Source: Lineus longissimus (taxonomy: Eukaryota; Nemertea; Pilidiophora; Heteronemertea; Lineidae). Taken from it: a stretch of 64,000 nucleotides of DNA. Below, one piece after another: positions 30,260 through 44,425 of this stretch. Location: the NCBI RefSeq assembly GCF_910592395.1, contig NC_088313.1:4902501-4966500 (forward strand), in the 5' to 3' direction. A program made the translations under genes and the position numbers. Within the stretch, counting starts at the first letter, position 1, and each line of letters begins with the position of its first letter. Below the pieces are notes generated by a model. That model saw nothing but the letters and a program-made list of their open reading frames with translations, did no database searches and was not told the origin of the DNA.

Positions 30260-33200
30260 TATTAATACACTTTGTCCAAATAAGAACCATGCATTTCCAA
30301 TAATCAAACGCCTTACAGGCGTTGCTCGTCGTGTTCTCTTTACGACATGGCCTACTAGGTGTGCCAAAGAATCGACCTGCCAGCATCACCAAATTACGCC
30401 AGTGCTGATCACCCCCGATGGAGGGCTGTGGCGGAATTTATACTAAGATGAACGCGAGCACAGGCGTCTGGTCGACGGTGTCAGGTCAATCGCACTCCCC
30501 GACCTAAACTTGCACGGTAATCGGGCGTATTTCAAAAGTGGTCATCACCAACATTTAGCCAGCGCAAGAACCTTTTATTTTACAAAAATGATGAAAAGGC
30601 ACTATATAGTAAACATTCTTAACATCATATCTATTTATCTGAGGAAGATAGTGAATGCTATATATTGTGAGAAATATGATTAACACAATTTTAGTTGGTA
30701 ATTTTCACAGAAACTATCGTTCCGTCCGACACAAATACTGCTTTCTACTGCCAGGCTTAAAATATTGATTAATGGTTTGAGGACAATGAAGAATATGATT
30801 TCACAGAAAGACATTTCTGGTGGTTTGTTGACAGTAAAACGTATCAAAAGTACAAAAGGATTATATCGGACAGGAAACGGCGTTGGCAACCATTGTGTGA
30901 GGGCAAAGGCGTAAATTAGACTTAATGTGCCTGTCATCGGACATGGCCTTATAAGACCAAGCATCGAAGAAATATCAAATACCAAGTGCCTGCGGATCCA
31001 ATGGACTTTAGAAAATTGAGGAGATTTTGAACAAGTACACTTCTGACGGTTTCACATCTAGCCTAAGGCATTGCCGAGGATGGGGTTTTTACATCTTCAT
31101 GATACATCGCGACTTGCACCTAACAACATAATAGTATCAATCAACCAAACTTCTGATACTGATACCATGTTTTGCGATCAAAACTTAGAACTCCTTTGAA
31201 ACAGTTATATTATTTCAAAATGCCAATATCTTGTAACGACATGTTATTGAAAAACACACGAAAGGCGCTGCGAAACACGAAACCGAGATGATGCAACGTG
31301 TTGTAATGTGAAATAACACCATGCAGCCTACATGAAAAGAGCTATGTATAATCTAAATTGCCGCACCAGCAAGTGGTTTTAGTCGTTGCGACCAGCGACA
31401 GAGTCATCGTAACATGATGAGTGATTGAAATTCAGCAAATCGCCGGCCGCAATCCAAACACAGTCTTCATTTTATTGTGTCTCAGGTCGCAGCAGCACCC
31501 CGAAAACGAGTGATTTTTGTAAGAGCGACACCAATTTGGATCGCTGGTACATGCATGTTGGGGGGAGAGAGATCTATCTTCCGCGGGTAAAACCGGTAAT
31601 CACTTCAATGAAATATTTATTGAAAGATTCTGGTTCGCATCGCAGGTCGAAGTGATCACAAATTCTTGTCGCATGCACTGTTGATGATCACCACAAACGG
31701 GCGAAAAACCGCTCGTTGTCGAAAAGCTTTAAAAGCTTCTACATTATCCGATTGTTGTGCCTCCGTGGGAAACCTGTTCCTCTTCACAGGAGGGAGAGGG
31801 CGTAAATTTTTACCGGAGGCGTAGGCCACATATCTCTAAACGTTACGCATTTTAGGATAGGCCGAAACCTATAGCAGTATTATCGGATTTCCTCTCGTCC
31901 GAGAATTCGCCAAGATTTCTGGGAGACACCTCTGCCATAAACATGAGTCATGTTTATAACGAAGCTCTCTCCCTGAAATCTCGGTGAATCTGGGAGAGGA
32001 AGTCATTGGCAGAAGGGAGGTTGTTATTGATAGCAATGTGCAATTTCCATGTGTAAGGTGCAGATGTTTGGTTATGTAAGTATAGGCAGGGCGACAAGCC
32101 CACAGATTGTTCACAGGGGATACCACAGGCCTCCATTTGAACAGCAAGAGCGATTGTTAACAAATATTTACTCAAGCCGACCAGCTTGCTAGGTACCTTT
32201 AAAGAGTTTAACCCTAACCGTAGTTCCTAAAAAATGTTGGATTTCCTGCTGCCTATTATATTTAGCACTGAACAAGCACCTGTACGAGTTGGGACATGCC
32301 ATGCAAAGTTTCTGAAACCGGATTCACTGACACTGTTCAATAGATTGGTGTAAGAATAAAGACATTATCGTAATGATGGCAGCGTACGTCATCACTGGAT
32401 TGGAGTGTGTATTGATCGGGTGATCAGCTGTTGTGTGTTTTTCCTGCTTTGGACAAAAATTAAAATATTTCGAAAATGAGCAGACCTAAATACATTTTTG
32501 TCGCATTTTTCTCAAGCATTGGCGAGAGAGCTTGACTTGAAAACGGGCATTTTTGGATTTACCTGTAAGAATTTTTTTTTAAATCTCAGTTTTAAGTGAT
32601 TTTGGGGTCTGGTTTGACATTTTTAGTTTGTGGTACTCGGAGCCAATCCTGCGCTGATTACTGACTTGTATTCATTAAATAAATGAGATGAGTTCGCGTA
32701 GAAAGAGGATATCACGGTCTTTCCAGTGCATGGTGTATAGCACCAATTGGTCATTCTTTAAAAGCGCCAACAAAACGCATTCTGAAATGGGTGTCATTTG
32801 CAATTGAGAGGACATCCTGACGTCACGCACTTTCGGGAAAACTGTTAAGCGTGACCTCAGCATGAAGCACCCCCATTGATAAAGATATGGAGACCAACCT
32901 GACGAATATTGCAATTGCGGTTGATAGTACACTGCAGGGGACGAGCTGAAAGGACATCAACAATGCACCAAACGACCGTGACATATACTATCGGTTATGC
33001 TATCGGTATGATCGATGATATCTAGCCCATTAAAATAGGCTTCGATCCGCTATGATGTAGTGGGGTGGGCCAGCGCCGGTCTAGATATCAAACATTCCTT
33101 CAAGAGCATTAATACATGTACATTGAAGTCGCTCAAAGAACAGCCCTTCCGACCGATCCCATCCTTGGAAAATATGCGGGGAGATGATGAATTTTTAGTG

Positions 33201-33454
33201 AAATTTTGTATGTTTTTTTCGTGCACGATCCCAAAAGGATTGTATTCATCAAAGGTGACGTGCGATTCTGAGAAAATCAGTTTGTAAAGCTATGGCAAGT
33301 TTGTTGATCACTTGAATACTAAACCCGATTGAAAATATGAGCATGTCCAGCCACGTGAAATTGTATGCGTATGCGCGGTGGGTGCGGAATTTGAGACGTC
33401 GTTGTGAGCTAAGAAGTCAACAGGGTTTCTTCCGCCTACGCTGAATATGATGAT

Positions 33455-33490
33455 GACGAAGACGACGACGACGACGACGACGACGATGAA
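33455..33490. repeat. (GAC)n microsatellite
   Basis: About ten GAC/GACGA units in an otherwise unremarkable stretch. Confidence 0.9.
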
Positions 33491-33729
33491 TGAAGTAATC
33501 GAGCCTGACCATAAAGTATATTACTTTTATTTCTATATGGCGTGACACTTGACGTGTTCTGCGCGCATGTCCCCGACACCCGGTAGCTGTATCTTATTGT
33601 CATGACTGAGGCTAGACATCACAACATCTCCTATACACTTTGTACTAATAAACCCATTACGAGATCAGGCAACCATGGCCTTATAAGGCATTCTCACCTC
33701 ACATCACTGAAGTCCTCTCCTCAATAACC

Positions 33730-34275
33730 TCTATCTATCTATCTATGTATCACATTTATATAGCGCCCTTATCAGTCCTATAATGGGCCGTTCAAAGGCG
33801 CTTAACAAAAACAGAGTCTCTATAAGAAGTATATAGTCTTTGACAACAATAAACAATTCTAATGTTCGTAATGTTGTTGAAAAAGGTGGGTCTTCAGGAG
33901 TGTCTTAAAAGTTGTGATGGAGTCCGCATTTCGAATATTACTAGGGAGGTCATTCCAGAGTGCTGCTGCGGCACACTGGAATGTACGCTCGCCAAATCTA
34001 GTCTTTGTGCGCGGGAGCACTAGCGAGATGGTATCTGCTGATCGAAGTACTCGCCGTGACTTACGGATCTCTAAAAAGTCAGACAGGTACTTGGGGGCCT
34101 GTCCTCGCATGGCTTTGAAAGCTAGCAGAAGTATCTTAAAATTTACCCGACTGACAATGGGCAGCCAATGCAGTTCACGTAAGACTGGCGATATGTGGGC
34201 GAATTTCGCAGTACGCGTGATTATCCTCGCGGCGGTATTTTGGGCACGTTGCACCTCCCAGATTCTTCCATTTTT
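33730..34275 (-). pseudogene. 5'-truncated LINE tail with open reading frame (131 aa)
   Basis: The minus-strand ORF 34254-33859 reads AQNTAARIITRTAKFAHISP, LRELHWLPI, GQAPKYLSDFL, GERTFQCAAAALWNDLP and TFKTLLKTHLFQQ: the C-terminal end of a Jockey/CR1/L2-type reverse transcriptase, unbroken. It lacks the polymerase catalytic residues, so it is a fragment and not an active enzyme. Downstream on the minus strand come GGGCGCTATATAAATGTG and an (ATAG)n tail (33750-33731). The intact frame suggests it is younger than the copy at 748. Confidence 0.85.
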
Positions 34276-35565
34276 GTTGCTGAACTAATATTAATTTGGT
34301 TTTAATAAAGAAGATTCATCATTTTCCAAAGGTTATCCAGGACATACAAACAATAACGGCACCTCGCAGGATGTATTTTTTATTATATTTCCGTCTTTGA
34401 ACTGAAAAACGTGGTCAAAGTGATTATTTTTGGTTTGCCATGGGCAAATTTTCTCATAAGACTTAGACATCTTTCTCTGGTGAGTGGCCAACTCCCTACG
34501 ATGTCATTTGACCCTGCATTTCAATACCTATGGATTAGTGATTCTGACCGGTAAAGTTTGACAAGGATATTCATTCTAAATATACATGTATTTAGACAGT
34601 ATCCTAAATTTGGAGACGAATTGGCAATCAAAGCTCGTCAACTTGAATATATCAGATCGTTAGATTTTCGTGTTGTATTTCATGCTTATAAAAATGAATG
34701 TACGAGTTGTAGCACAACCGTATCGATAATCATCTGTCTTCGTGATTTTAAGAACTATTAGACTGATTATTTCAAAATGTATAATAATTTTGATACCTCT
34801 ATTCTACAACTAATATTCCTTCTGTGATGGTGTGTGAGAGCTGCCAATAACAGACTGGCCATTGGGCGGTGAGTGTATATGGTAATCTTGGGAAACCTTA
34901 CACCAGCAAAGAGAACGCGAATATATATCAATTGCATGGAGGAGGTGTTAAGAGGATTCCGATAATCGTATCTGATCTGGTTTACTTGGCAGCTATTGTA
35001 TGCCAAGGCACACTTGCTCACACCTTCTTACTGGTCCAGTGGGAAAAACTCCACAAGGGATGGTTCATCCCTGGATTTGACTGAATTGGTGGCGCATTTC
35101 TCGCTAATTGGTTTGCCGTTCAAGCAGTGTGGTTGTCGGGGATCCAAACCATGGAAATGGTGGATACCCCTTATACCATGAGAAAAATCTTATCACATAA
35201 TGGACAATGCATCCACTTGATGATTTGGCATGCTATAGCTTTTTTTCATGATGTAGGAAGCATACAATCATGTAGATCAGACGGAAAAGTAATTTTTTTA
35301 GCTCTGTGTAACCAATGTCACATTATTCTTCTCGCTAACTCCAACTATACCTGAAAAAGCTCCATCATTGAGTGCCATGTCCCCTGGATGTGCTTCAGGG
35401 AGTACGTTAACATGCAGATGAGGTCCAATATGGGAAAGGACACTTTCGTATTTCATACAGTCTAGTACATAAAAATCTGATAGCAACTTTTTGTGTCTGA
35501 AAGGAAATAATTTTTCTGGTGAAGATATATAGGCCTACTTTTTAACGAGATAGGCAAGTTGGCCT

Positions 35566-36533
35566 GGTGTATTCCTGTTTCGCCTATTCCTGTTCCGCCT
35601 ATTCCTGTTTCGCCTAATTCCTTATTCGCCTATTCCTGATTCGCCTACTTCCTGTTTCGCCTAATTCCTGTTTCGCCTATTCCTGTTTCGCCTATTCAAA
35701 TGTATTGCTAACCTCCCCACAGACGTAGGAATATGAACCGTCCCTTACTATAGTCGAAGAGCAAGATTTATATGTGATTCATATTGATAGTACACGTACG
35801 TGGATATGTACTGTCCTAAAGAATTCACTAATTCGAATGATAATCCTTAAGTTTTGTTCTATTTGTCATTGTACTACGCCCTTTGGTGCGACAATAATTG
35901 GTCTGATGAATGACCATATCGTCATAAGCTGCACGTGAAATCATATATCATGATATGTATTTTCAACCTTGTTTGACTTGATATGTGCTGTACCTACATG
36001 TATATTATGACATGGGTTTTACAGCTGATTTTTTATCAAATAATTATGAGAATGTACAATATTATGTATTTTTACTCATGAATTCCTGTTTTTATAAAAT
36101 AAACGACTGCTTTACCCTACTTAATCTATAGTTTTTACTGTGTGTCAGTATGGTCCTATGGTCTAATAAGTCCCGGACTGTCCCCGGTTGCAAGGTGACT
36201 CTTTCAAAACGGTCATGGCATGGTTTGTTAACAAAGTTGATGGCATTTGGTTAGTCAAATTGTCATCACATCGTCAACATCATCCAATTGTCCCCTCACA
36301 TTTTCCCCATAAAATGGACATGCATCCCTAAGGTTCCCCGTGGGAGAGTCGATTTATAGTAGGGGTACTGGAAAGTAGGCGAAACAGGAAGTAGGCGAAA
36401 CAGGAAAAGGCCAAACAGGAAATAGGCAAAAAGGAAATAGGCCAAACAGGAATAGGCCAAACAGGAATAGGCGGAACAGGAATAGGCGAAACAGGAATAG
36501 GCGGAACAGGAATAGGCGAAACAGGCATAAACC
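35566..36533. mobile_element. TU/foldback-like element with 15-bp tandem-repeat TIRs
   Basis: The left arm (35568-35697) is a tandem array of CCTATTCCTGTTTCG; the right arm (36375-36525) is the same array inverted (CGAAACAGGAATAGG). About 680 bp of unrelated DNA lie between. GTTGGCCT occurs exactly at both outer edges (35558-35565 and 36534-36541) as an 8-bp target duplication. Sea-urchin TU elements are known foldback transposons with outer 15-bp tandem repeats and 8-bp duplications; this matches that plan. No transposase ORF found in the spacer. Confidence 0.8.
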
Positions 36534-36641
36534 GTTGGCCTATCGGAAACTTATTTTATACACGTGGTACTTAGTATATATATACAACATTTTTGCCAGA
36601 TTCCAAAGGTATCTGGGCACACTACACACAATCGATCGATC

Positions 36642-36715
36642 GAGATAAACAACTCGATGGCCGGAGATAAATATCTCGATCGCCCGAGATAATATGTCCA
36701 TCGATGGAGATATTT
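36642..36715. repeat. 22-bp diverged tandem repeat
   Basis: Units begin GAGATAAACAACTCGATGG, GAGATAAATATCTCGATCG and GAGATAATATGTCCATCGAT at exact 22-bp spacing (36642, 36664, 36686), followed by a partial unit and preceded by (ATCG)n. Confidence 0.65.
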
Positions 36716-39700
36716 CATGAAAAACAAATTTTGATGTTGAAAAAAAAAATCATGAGATGTCCTTTACCAGTCACCGTATGAAACAATTCCAATGTCAAAT
36801 GGGCGTTTTGTTTACTTTAGTATCACGTAAACGTGTCTGTGTACATTGATCTACCTGGCCCAGCACGCCTGCAAATGAGGCTTAATAGCCTTAATGACAC
36901 AAACACGGAAACCCATCAATAGATACCGTTAGAATGCGTTCCACCATGAAATTGACTTCTATTTGTTCTTCAACCATTTGTTTACAAATTTGCCGTTTCA
37001 GTGCTTGTATCCTTGGTTGGCTATCCAGTGCCTTGGGTTCAGAGACCAGGCTATTCTCAGCATAATGCAATCTAACTTGGTAAAGGTATACGTGTGTATA
37101 CATAGTATACATTGCACTGCAGGTCGATGTATAGTACAGCTGCAATGGTTCTATAATGGTTGGCAAATATATGTCTAAAAACAGCTATTATGTCACAAGA
37201 GTATTTCGTCAGCACTTTAAATAGATAAAATCGTACGAATTACATGCAACACGTACATGCAATGCACACACAACTTTGGCTGCAACCGCACTGTAAGTAC
37301 ATGAAATATTCTTCAACTTTAATGTTTTGATGTCTTATACACTAAGTACTTGAAGCTGATTTCCACTTCCAATTTTTTCCATTTTGACTTTTAGGAGTTT
37401 TATTTAAATGAAACGCTTCTAACCAACCCTTGGTGTAACGATCGCCGTAAGTGAATGGCTCTTCCTTACACCATATCAAATTAATGATTTATGTTCAAAC
37501 TGGAACTCCTTCGTCCTTTTAAATAGATTTCAAGATCGAATTTTCCTCTCCACGGGATCGTTATTATTCAAACCTGATACCCAATAGTTTTTTTTCCAAT
37601 AAAATCAAGAATGGAGATTTCCAACCAATATTAATTTAAAATCCAAAGGGTTCTATTTCTCTAAAATGATTAACTTGTCCGTGTGAACGTGGTAGAACAC
37701 ACTGGTTTCTTGGTGGCACAGATTTTTTTTGGTAAGCTTACGGTCAACATGAAGATTTTCGTGCCCATTTATTTTTGCGATTTACGAATTTTAGAAAATT
37801 TGGATCTCATTAAGTGTCGAATTTTTTCAGTACAGATACAGATACGCTACATACAATGTTTTTTTTCTTCAGGGTTTACACTAGTAATAAAATTCTAATG
37901 CATTAACCAGTTAATTTGGCGACATCTGGCGGCTCATAACTTTTTCAAAGACGTTCCCGGCGGTCTAATAGACCGATGGCAGTTCTTCAACCGATAACAT
38001 TTTCGTTTTGGGTTGACCGTGATAATTTCAGACCTTGGGGGTCTGAAGTTTTGGGGGTCATTTTTGACCCGTGAATCGACCGCAATGGGTTAATTTGATC
38101 CCTAGACATCAATTTCAAGCTACTGAACTGAAACTTCATCATTATTTTCCTTTTTCAGTGAAGAAATTCACAATTCATAAAAAATATATGCATTTATAAT
38201 GGAAAACACATCCATACTGGTGACTGAGACCATGTATCAAATTCAATAAGAAGTCTCGCGCACTGAATTACTAGTGTGTAACCTTCAACGGTATGATTAC
38301 ATCATGAATGATCATGGTAATATGAACTAACAAACTAACTTTTAAAAAAAGTCAAATTTGTAGAGGCAACGAATATCGATTTACTCGAAGTTAGTTAATA
38401 TAATGAGAGTGGTCACTGAGATAAGTATTCAGACTGCTAATGTACTCGAGTGTTATACTGAAGTTCCAGCGGTATTGCCTCCGTAACCTCCGCCCATTTT
38501 GACGCGTGTTGTCTGGAAGCTGAGCAATGTCAATACATTGAGGGTCCGGCGAGATTGAGTGTTATTGCAAATTCTGACTGTAAATTCCAATGATTACCGA
38601 CACCAGAAATGAAAATAAATTCATTTTCGTCTCCCATATTGTACTTGTTGACTCTGATAGAGCAAAATTAATCTAATTTCGGATACCTTTTAACAGCTAA
38701 CGAAAATTATCATTTTGCTTCAACGATGTACCCGCTCAAATATAGTCAGAAATACAGTTCGTTATATTCCAATATCTGTCTAACATTATCATAAGGTTGA
38801 TATAAAGTATAACAATGTGAGACAGATATTGGACATGAGACGGATATTGTACTCCAAAGTATGAAAAATTCGTGACACTGTACAATTGTAAAATAAATTG
38901 TAGTGCCGAGGGGCCCTTGACTAGTGTCAGCTAGATGCGTCATGTCTGTGTTTCTGAAGTGTACTTACAGACCATAATGGAATGTTTTAAGACTTGATAT
39001 TGCCAAAACCTTTTTAGCTTTGTTTAATTGTACTCGAGATTCGTACACAGCAGAAAGCAAATATACGTTTTCTATATCTTAACTTTTAAGTAAGAAAACA
39101 TTGAGATCGCCGGCCGCGGTTGAGTGTTTGTTTTCGATAACAATATGTATTACAGTATTTCTCCATTTCGATGGGTTCCTACGAGTAAGACTGTCGTCAA
39201 TAAATTCGCTTGGTGCATGTTTACTAGGGAAAGTCTCATTACAGGTTTTAGTCAAAACACTGTAGACTCACAAGCCGATAGATTCTTAAGATTAGGTGTA
39301 TTGTGTATTATACATGTAGTTAAACTGTATTTGTTTCGACTTTTCTTCTTTTCGCTTGCAGCATGTTTACGAGGGAAAATCTCACAGGTTTTTGTAAAAA
39401 ATAGACTCTTGGACAGATAGATTCTAAAGTTTAGGTGTAATGTACATGTAGTTAAACAATTGTTTTGACTGAATACCATCGGAGACAGAAAATACTTATA
39501 TGCTCGGCTGTTTGACTTTCAGAGTGTTACACGTACGTGACGCCGGCCACGGTTGATAAAAATGCTAACCAGTCAGTTGGTTGAGCCTTTGGAAGAGTAC
39601 GGAATTTACTGACCATGTAATAACTCGACCTGTTATTTTTGATGGTGACTAAGTAAACTATTCTATTCTATTCAATAAGTTATCTTCTTCTCTGCCCTTC

Positions 39701-41290
39701 CCCGTACAATGTACTGTACATGTACATGTACATGCATACAAAAATAGGAATTCCCAAAAAGCCAATAAACACGCTATCGCATTGTTGGCGGTTTCTCCAA
39801 CAGTATACATAATAATGAAAATCTTCTCCATGATATATATAAGGCAAGGCGATACAATTATCGCCCAGTTTAGTACAGTTTAAACACTGTATATAACCAT
39901 TGTGTGCACTTTATAAGTGTGTACTACATGTACCAGCTGTTTTCTACAATGTTGGGTCTATTTTTACTGGCGCTATAATTGTACCACTCTCCATATATTT
40001 CGAAGTGTTACCCTTCAGTAGTAACAGTCGTCACAACCAAACTGCGCGAGTCGAGATTATCAGGTTTTCTTTGAAATCATAAACGAGGGTGGCATATCCA
40101 ATACTGTAGTAACTAGACCAGTTCATTTTCACGCTATTCTGTCTGTTCGCTGTTCGAATTTACAGCATCGGAATGGTCATACATCTGTAACACCAACAGG
40201 AAAAATAACATTCCTCTAGATATAATATTTCACAAATATGTCAAATATAGGTCATGAGTTGCTTGAGACGGTTCTGTCATACAAACAATAGAGAATAGGA
40301 AGATGCCGCGTCGATCAAGATGAACAATATCAGAAAGAGAGTGTAAGATAACATCATTTTTTGTAGATCGACATAGGATTTTGTTGAGACTAGCTTTCAA
40401 CTACCGTGTCTTCTTCGAGGTCTGAATATATTCAGTTGGATATGTTTTCATAACGGAAACAATGTAATTGCTAGTCGTTAACCTGATACATTACAAAGCC
40501 TTTTAACATGCGTCATGATGGACGCGTGGTTTGTTTATCGTAATTGCATCATGTCTGTATGTTTAACTACTGTCAGTGAACCTTCTTTCTCCAATCTTCA
40601 TTCTCCAAATATGGTAATCCGCAAGCAAAATATAAGGCACTCTATTTAAACTCGTGTTTAATGTCATGTCCAAATGGAGCAGGTTATAATATTGCATATT
40701 TGGAACACGCGCTATAGTCTTTCAATGGCCGGAAGTTTCTTCCGTGTTGGTGATAAAATCTTCAGAAAATCTTCAAAGAATTTACAAATTGTAATGGTTG
40801 AAGCCTTTTGAATAAAATTCAATGATGATGGGTATGGATGTAAATGTTTCCTGTCCATTATTTCCCAAACGAATCGAAAAACGGAAGCGAAATATTAGAC
40901 CGGAAGCTTAACATATCCTGACATCTGCGTATTCTTGACACGTGCCCTCGTTTTATAGGTGTCAACAAAAATGAACAGTTGTTCGGCTTCACGGCGAGTT
41001 TATTCACAACTTATGCCTTTGTAAATGCTTTAAATACTTTCACGGTGACTACCTGCTTATTGATCACATCTAAAAGCCAATCCTAATCGAATGTGCGCCG
41101 ATTTCGTTGACATTTTCACGGAGAGGAAAGTGTGTGATAGCTCGTTGGATATACAGATAGGCAAGTAAGATCGTGCTCTAATCCCGTTAGATTACTACGA
41201 ATGCTCTTGATAAGAGAGACATTCACCGCAAGTTCAAGTTATAACATTTATCAAAGTTATAAGATTTTTTGATACATTTTTCTTTACTTG
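36716..41290. other. No gene seen
   Basis: Contains the tandem duplication at 39215 and a possible short repeat at 37905-38095 bounded by TTAACC/GGTTAA-like ends. No coding-like reading. Confidence 0.55.
39215..39470. repeat. ~140-bp direct tandem duplication
   Basis: GCATGTTTACTAGGGAAAGT, GACTC, GATAGATTCTTAAGATTAGG and ACATGTAGTTAAACTG in the first unit recur in order from 39361 (GCATGTTTACGAGGGAAAAT onwards). GCCGGCC followed by CGGTTGA also marks both flanks (39110, 39542). Confidence 0.7.
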
Positions 41291-41620
41291 AGTAGAGCCT
41301 CATAGCCTAGTGGTTAACACTGCTGGCTACCACGCAATAGGGCCCGGGTTCGATCCCGGGGAGAACCCAGGATTGTATTTCTGGATGAACCGGCGTGGCT
41401 TTCAAGGAACTAAAATTCCTGGCTCTTCACAACACGTACGTTAACGTATGAATACTCGAGGGTCTGTCGGATGAGACTAAAAGCCGTGGTCCCTTGTACC
41501 TGAGTGTCTATGCCAGGGCAAGTAAAAGATCCTACATAGGTGGACAGTAGCCTATAGTGGACTCCATACCTCCGGCAAAAATCCAATAGGGTTACGACGC
41601 CGGTAATGATATGATGATTG
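41291..41620 (+). mobile_element. tRNA-derived SINE family 2
   Basis: Starts with a well-kept tRNA-like head: A box TAGCCTAGTGGTTAACAC (41303-41320) and B box GGGTTCGATCCC (41347-41358). Body contains GGGTCTGTCGGATGAGACTA and GAGTGTCTATGCC. The 3' end, CAATAGGGTTACGACGCCGG, runs into an (ATG)n-like tail. The body has the 'GGATGAGAC' motif seen in several animal SINEs. No TSD was confidently found. Confidence 0.8.
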
Positions 41621-44425
41621 AACCTGTTCGCTTAGTTTCGTCAAGCATGCAATTACCATGTTTCAGGGCACACGTATCTGTAAAAATATTTTTTGTCGTC
41701 CTTACTTGGTTTCAGTCTCATCTGACGTGGCAATCGTTAAAAGTGTCATGTTGTTTTCTCTCTTCGAGAACTAGATTTTTTATCGTCGTCTGCCAACCAT
41801 CACGTAACAAATCTCCTAGAAATAAAGGTTTTCGAACTTTTGAAGAATCTTTACACCTACATGTATGCACTCCCGGCGTAGATGGTTTTTCATGGCAAGG
41901 ATGGAAAACCCAAAGTGGTTTTTGAGAGGAGTTTATGCATCTTGCCGAAAACCTCTTACGGGTTGAATATTTGGGTTGGCCGAAAAACCTTTAAAGGGTT
42001 TTCAAAAGCTCAAAAACTCGATGTCTAAGAGTGCACCTCATCTAGTAATCTAACACGTGCACGGTGGTTAAAGGCATCGGTTTACCTTTACAACACAACA
42101 GCAACCGAGCTCTATTCTGGTGTTTGAGGGGAGATAATGGCGTATGGCCGCACGCAACTGAAAATGAAGTAGCGTTTTGTTTTTTTTCGTTGTGTCATCA
42201 TTTCCTCGCAAAGGTAAGCACGTATTTCAAAGGTAAACCAATACCTTTGTCCACTGTGAAGTACAGCTAAGATTTAATTTGCCATTGGAATCCTTGGCGA
42301 TGCGGTAACCGATATGAACTGATAAGAAACGCGCAATCTCTGATGCTTAACTGATTGTTGAAATAAAAGAGTGATCGAGGAAAATATCAGCTTTCGGAGT
42401 AATCGAAAGTGTTTGGTGTTTATAGGGACGATCAAAATGGGCTTATTTCATGAGTGATTCAGGTAATTTCGATCAAGATGTATCTATTTGAAGCGTGAAT
42501 GACAATTTGCTGCGTTGCGTATTCCGGTATGAAGGTTTGATTTGGTTTCACCAAGAATTATTGGGCGACGAATAATTTGAAACTTCAAACTGGCCAAAAG
42601 CTTTTCCTTCTTAAAAATGCAGTTACTATTCTCAGACTGTTATTTTTATTATTTTACTTGATAGGCTTAAATCAGGACAAACAAAATGATATCTCAGTTT
42701 GCTCTGAAATCCTAAAGATGACAGGATGATTCGTCACTGTGCGAAATCCTGCTGGCCTGTGCTTCGATAGTTGGAAGTACTCGCATGTCGTAAAGGGGTT
42801 TTAGAACCTCATTAAAACCCCATTTCCTTATTAGCTTGTTAAGCACCACTATGTATGTTGTGACAAAACTTAAGCAACACCCAGCTAATATGACCAATAG
42901 TCATCTAAATCGGGCACGGGATTTTAAATTTCTGTCGATTCCGATGATGCACTCATTGGGCATTTCTTGGTGCATGCATAAGCACTGAGAGTTTATCCAG
43001 AACAAGCAAAGCGAGGATCACATTTGCGGTAGATTTACACCAGTGGAGGTCAACTAATTGCCTTCAAGGTGGACAGATAACAATTACTGTAATTCGGATT
43101 CCGCTGCTGTCCTTGAGATGGCTCGTCTGCATGTGTACATTATAGTCTGAAATGGTCAATATGATAATCTTCCCCCTCCCCTGTTAATTACTTCTTCGTT
43201 AACATTTCGAAAACAAATATCTAACGCTGTTGCTTTGAAAAAAGGGCAAGGTCCGTCAATGAAATGTTTACAACCTCCTGGCATTATATACCAAGGAATG
43301 TTCGAGCTTGAAGGTCAAAGTTGTTTCCATTGTGGCAACAACGAAATTTCATATCAAATTTAACATTTTCGAGAATTTGATTTTTGGCATTTCTTCCAGT
43401 ACAAACAAATATCAAGATCACATATCATTTGCTCCATCAATGTGACGTTATTCAGAGATTTCAAATTCAGTAATTTTTTTCAAGATTAGGCCTACTCCAA
43501 ACAATTGAGAAATGACAAACATCGAGGCCAAGGCTTGATATATAAAGTTTCGAGCTCAAGTTCGTATCGGGTGTATCATATGCCATTGGGCCACTCTATT
43601 GCTGCCTTCCGTTAGCCATAATTAGGCTTGTCGATTCTGTTAATGACAATAGGCAGGTTTCGCAACCCCCATAAGAGCTAACGACGTCTAGTTTTATGTA
43701 TGCAAAAGTGTTTTATCGACAAAGGATATTGAACAGTTTATACCCGATCCCTTGTGCGACTACATTATTTACTACTGTTGCGAATTCGCGCAGGACTTAA
43801 TGGCAACACAGACCTACGTACTTCGTACTTCGTACGTCGTCGTTCGTACATGTACATGTATACATGTATAAGAGTAGAACACCCTGCCTATTGAAAATGA
43901 CAGTGAAATTATATTCAGCGCGACGATCGGCCCAACAGCAAGTTTCGACAAATCTAAATTTATATTTTCAAAGATGTTGTTGAGACCTGTTGACAGTGGA
44001 TCTAATATAGCCAACCATGCTGCAGCGCCTATTCACTAAGAGCTCTATGTAAAAGTAGACAATTTATATTTCATTTAGAAGAAAATATTCTGCCGCGAAT
44101 ATATCCATCGTTCGGCATTCGCGAAAATTTTATGCCGCGAAAAATTTCCGTTCTACAGTATGTACATTGTATATATGTGACAGGTACTCGGAGGTGTGTA
44201 GGTTATTGTTCGATGTAGGCCTAATTAAAACCCATTTCCTGCTGTTTGGTCCAGAATCAGCTAATTCATAATAGGGCTAATCATCTAGGGCATGTCATCG
44301 GCCCTAACGTTGAGCAGGCACTCATTGATGAGGCTATACGGAACTGCCGCATTAGTCAGCGCATTTGGCCGTTGCGACATTGATGTAAAATATCGCCTAT
44401 TTAAAACTTATGTCATGTGTTTGTA

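Larger units (their letters stand above)
30265..35557. other. No confident gene seen outside the LINE tail
   Basis: Besides the (GAC)n tract and the LINE at 33730-34275, only short unassignable ORFs, such as the cysteine-containing frame at 31954-32175 (-). Confidence 0.5.

Noticed and set aside
31954-32175. Small secreted cysteine peptide on the minus strand
   Set aside because: The start is not ATG, and no signal peptide, splice context or family could be supported.
36328-36528. Proline-rich protein on the minus strand
   Set aside because: It is only the translation of the 15-bp tandem repeat.
41297-41370. Functional tRNA gene with strong B box
   Set aside because: Followed by a body that recurs at 22845-23541 with an (ATG)n tail, so it is the head of a SINE.
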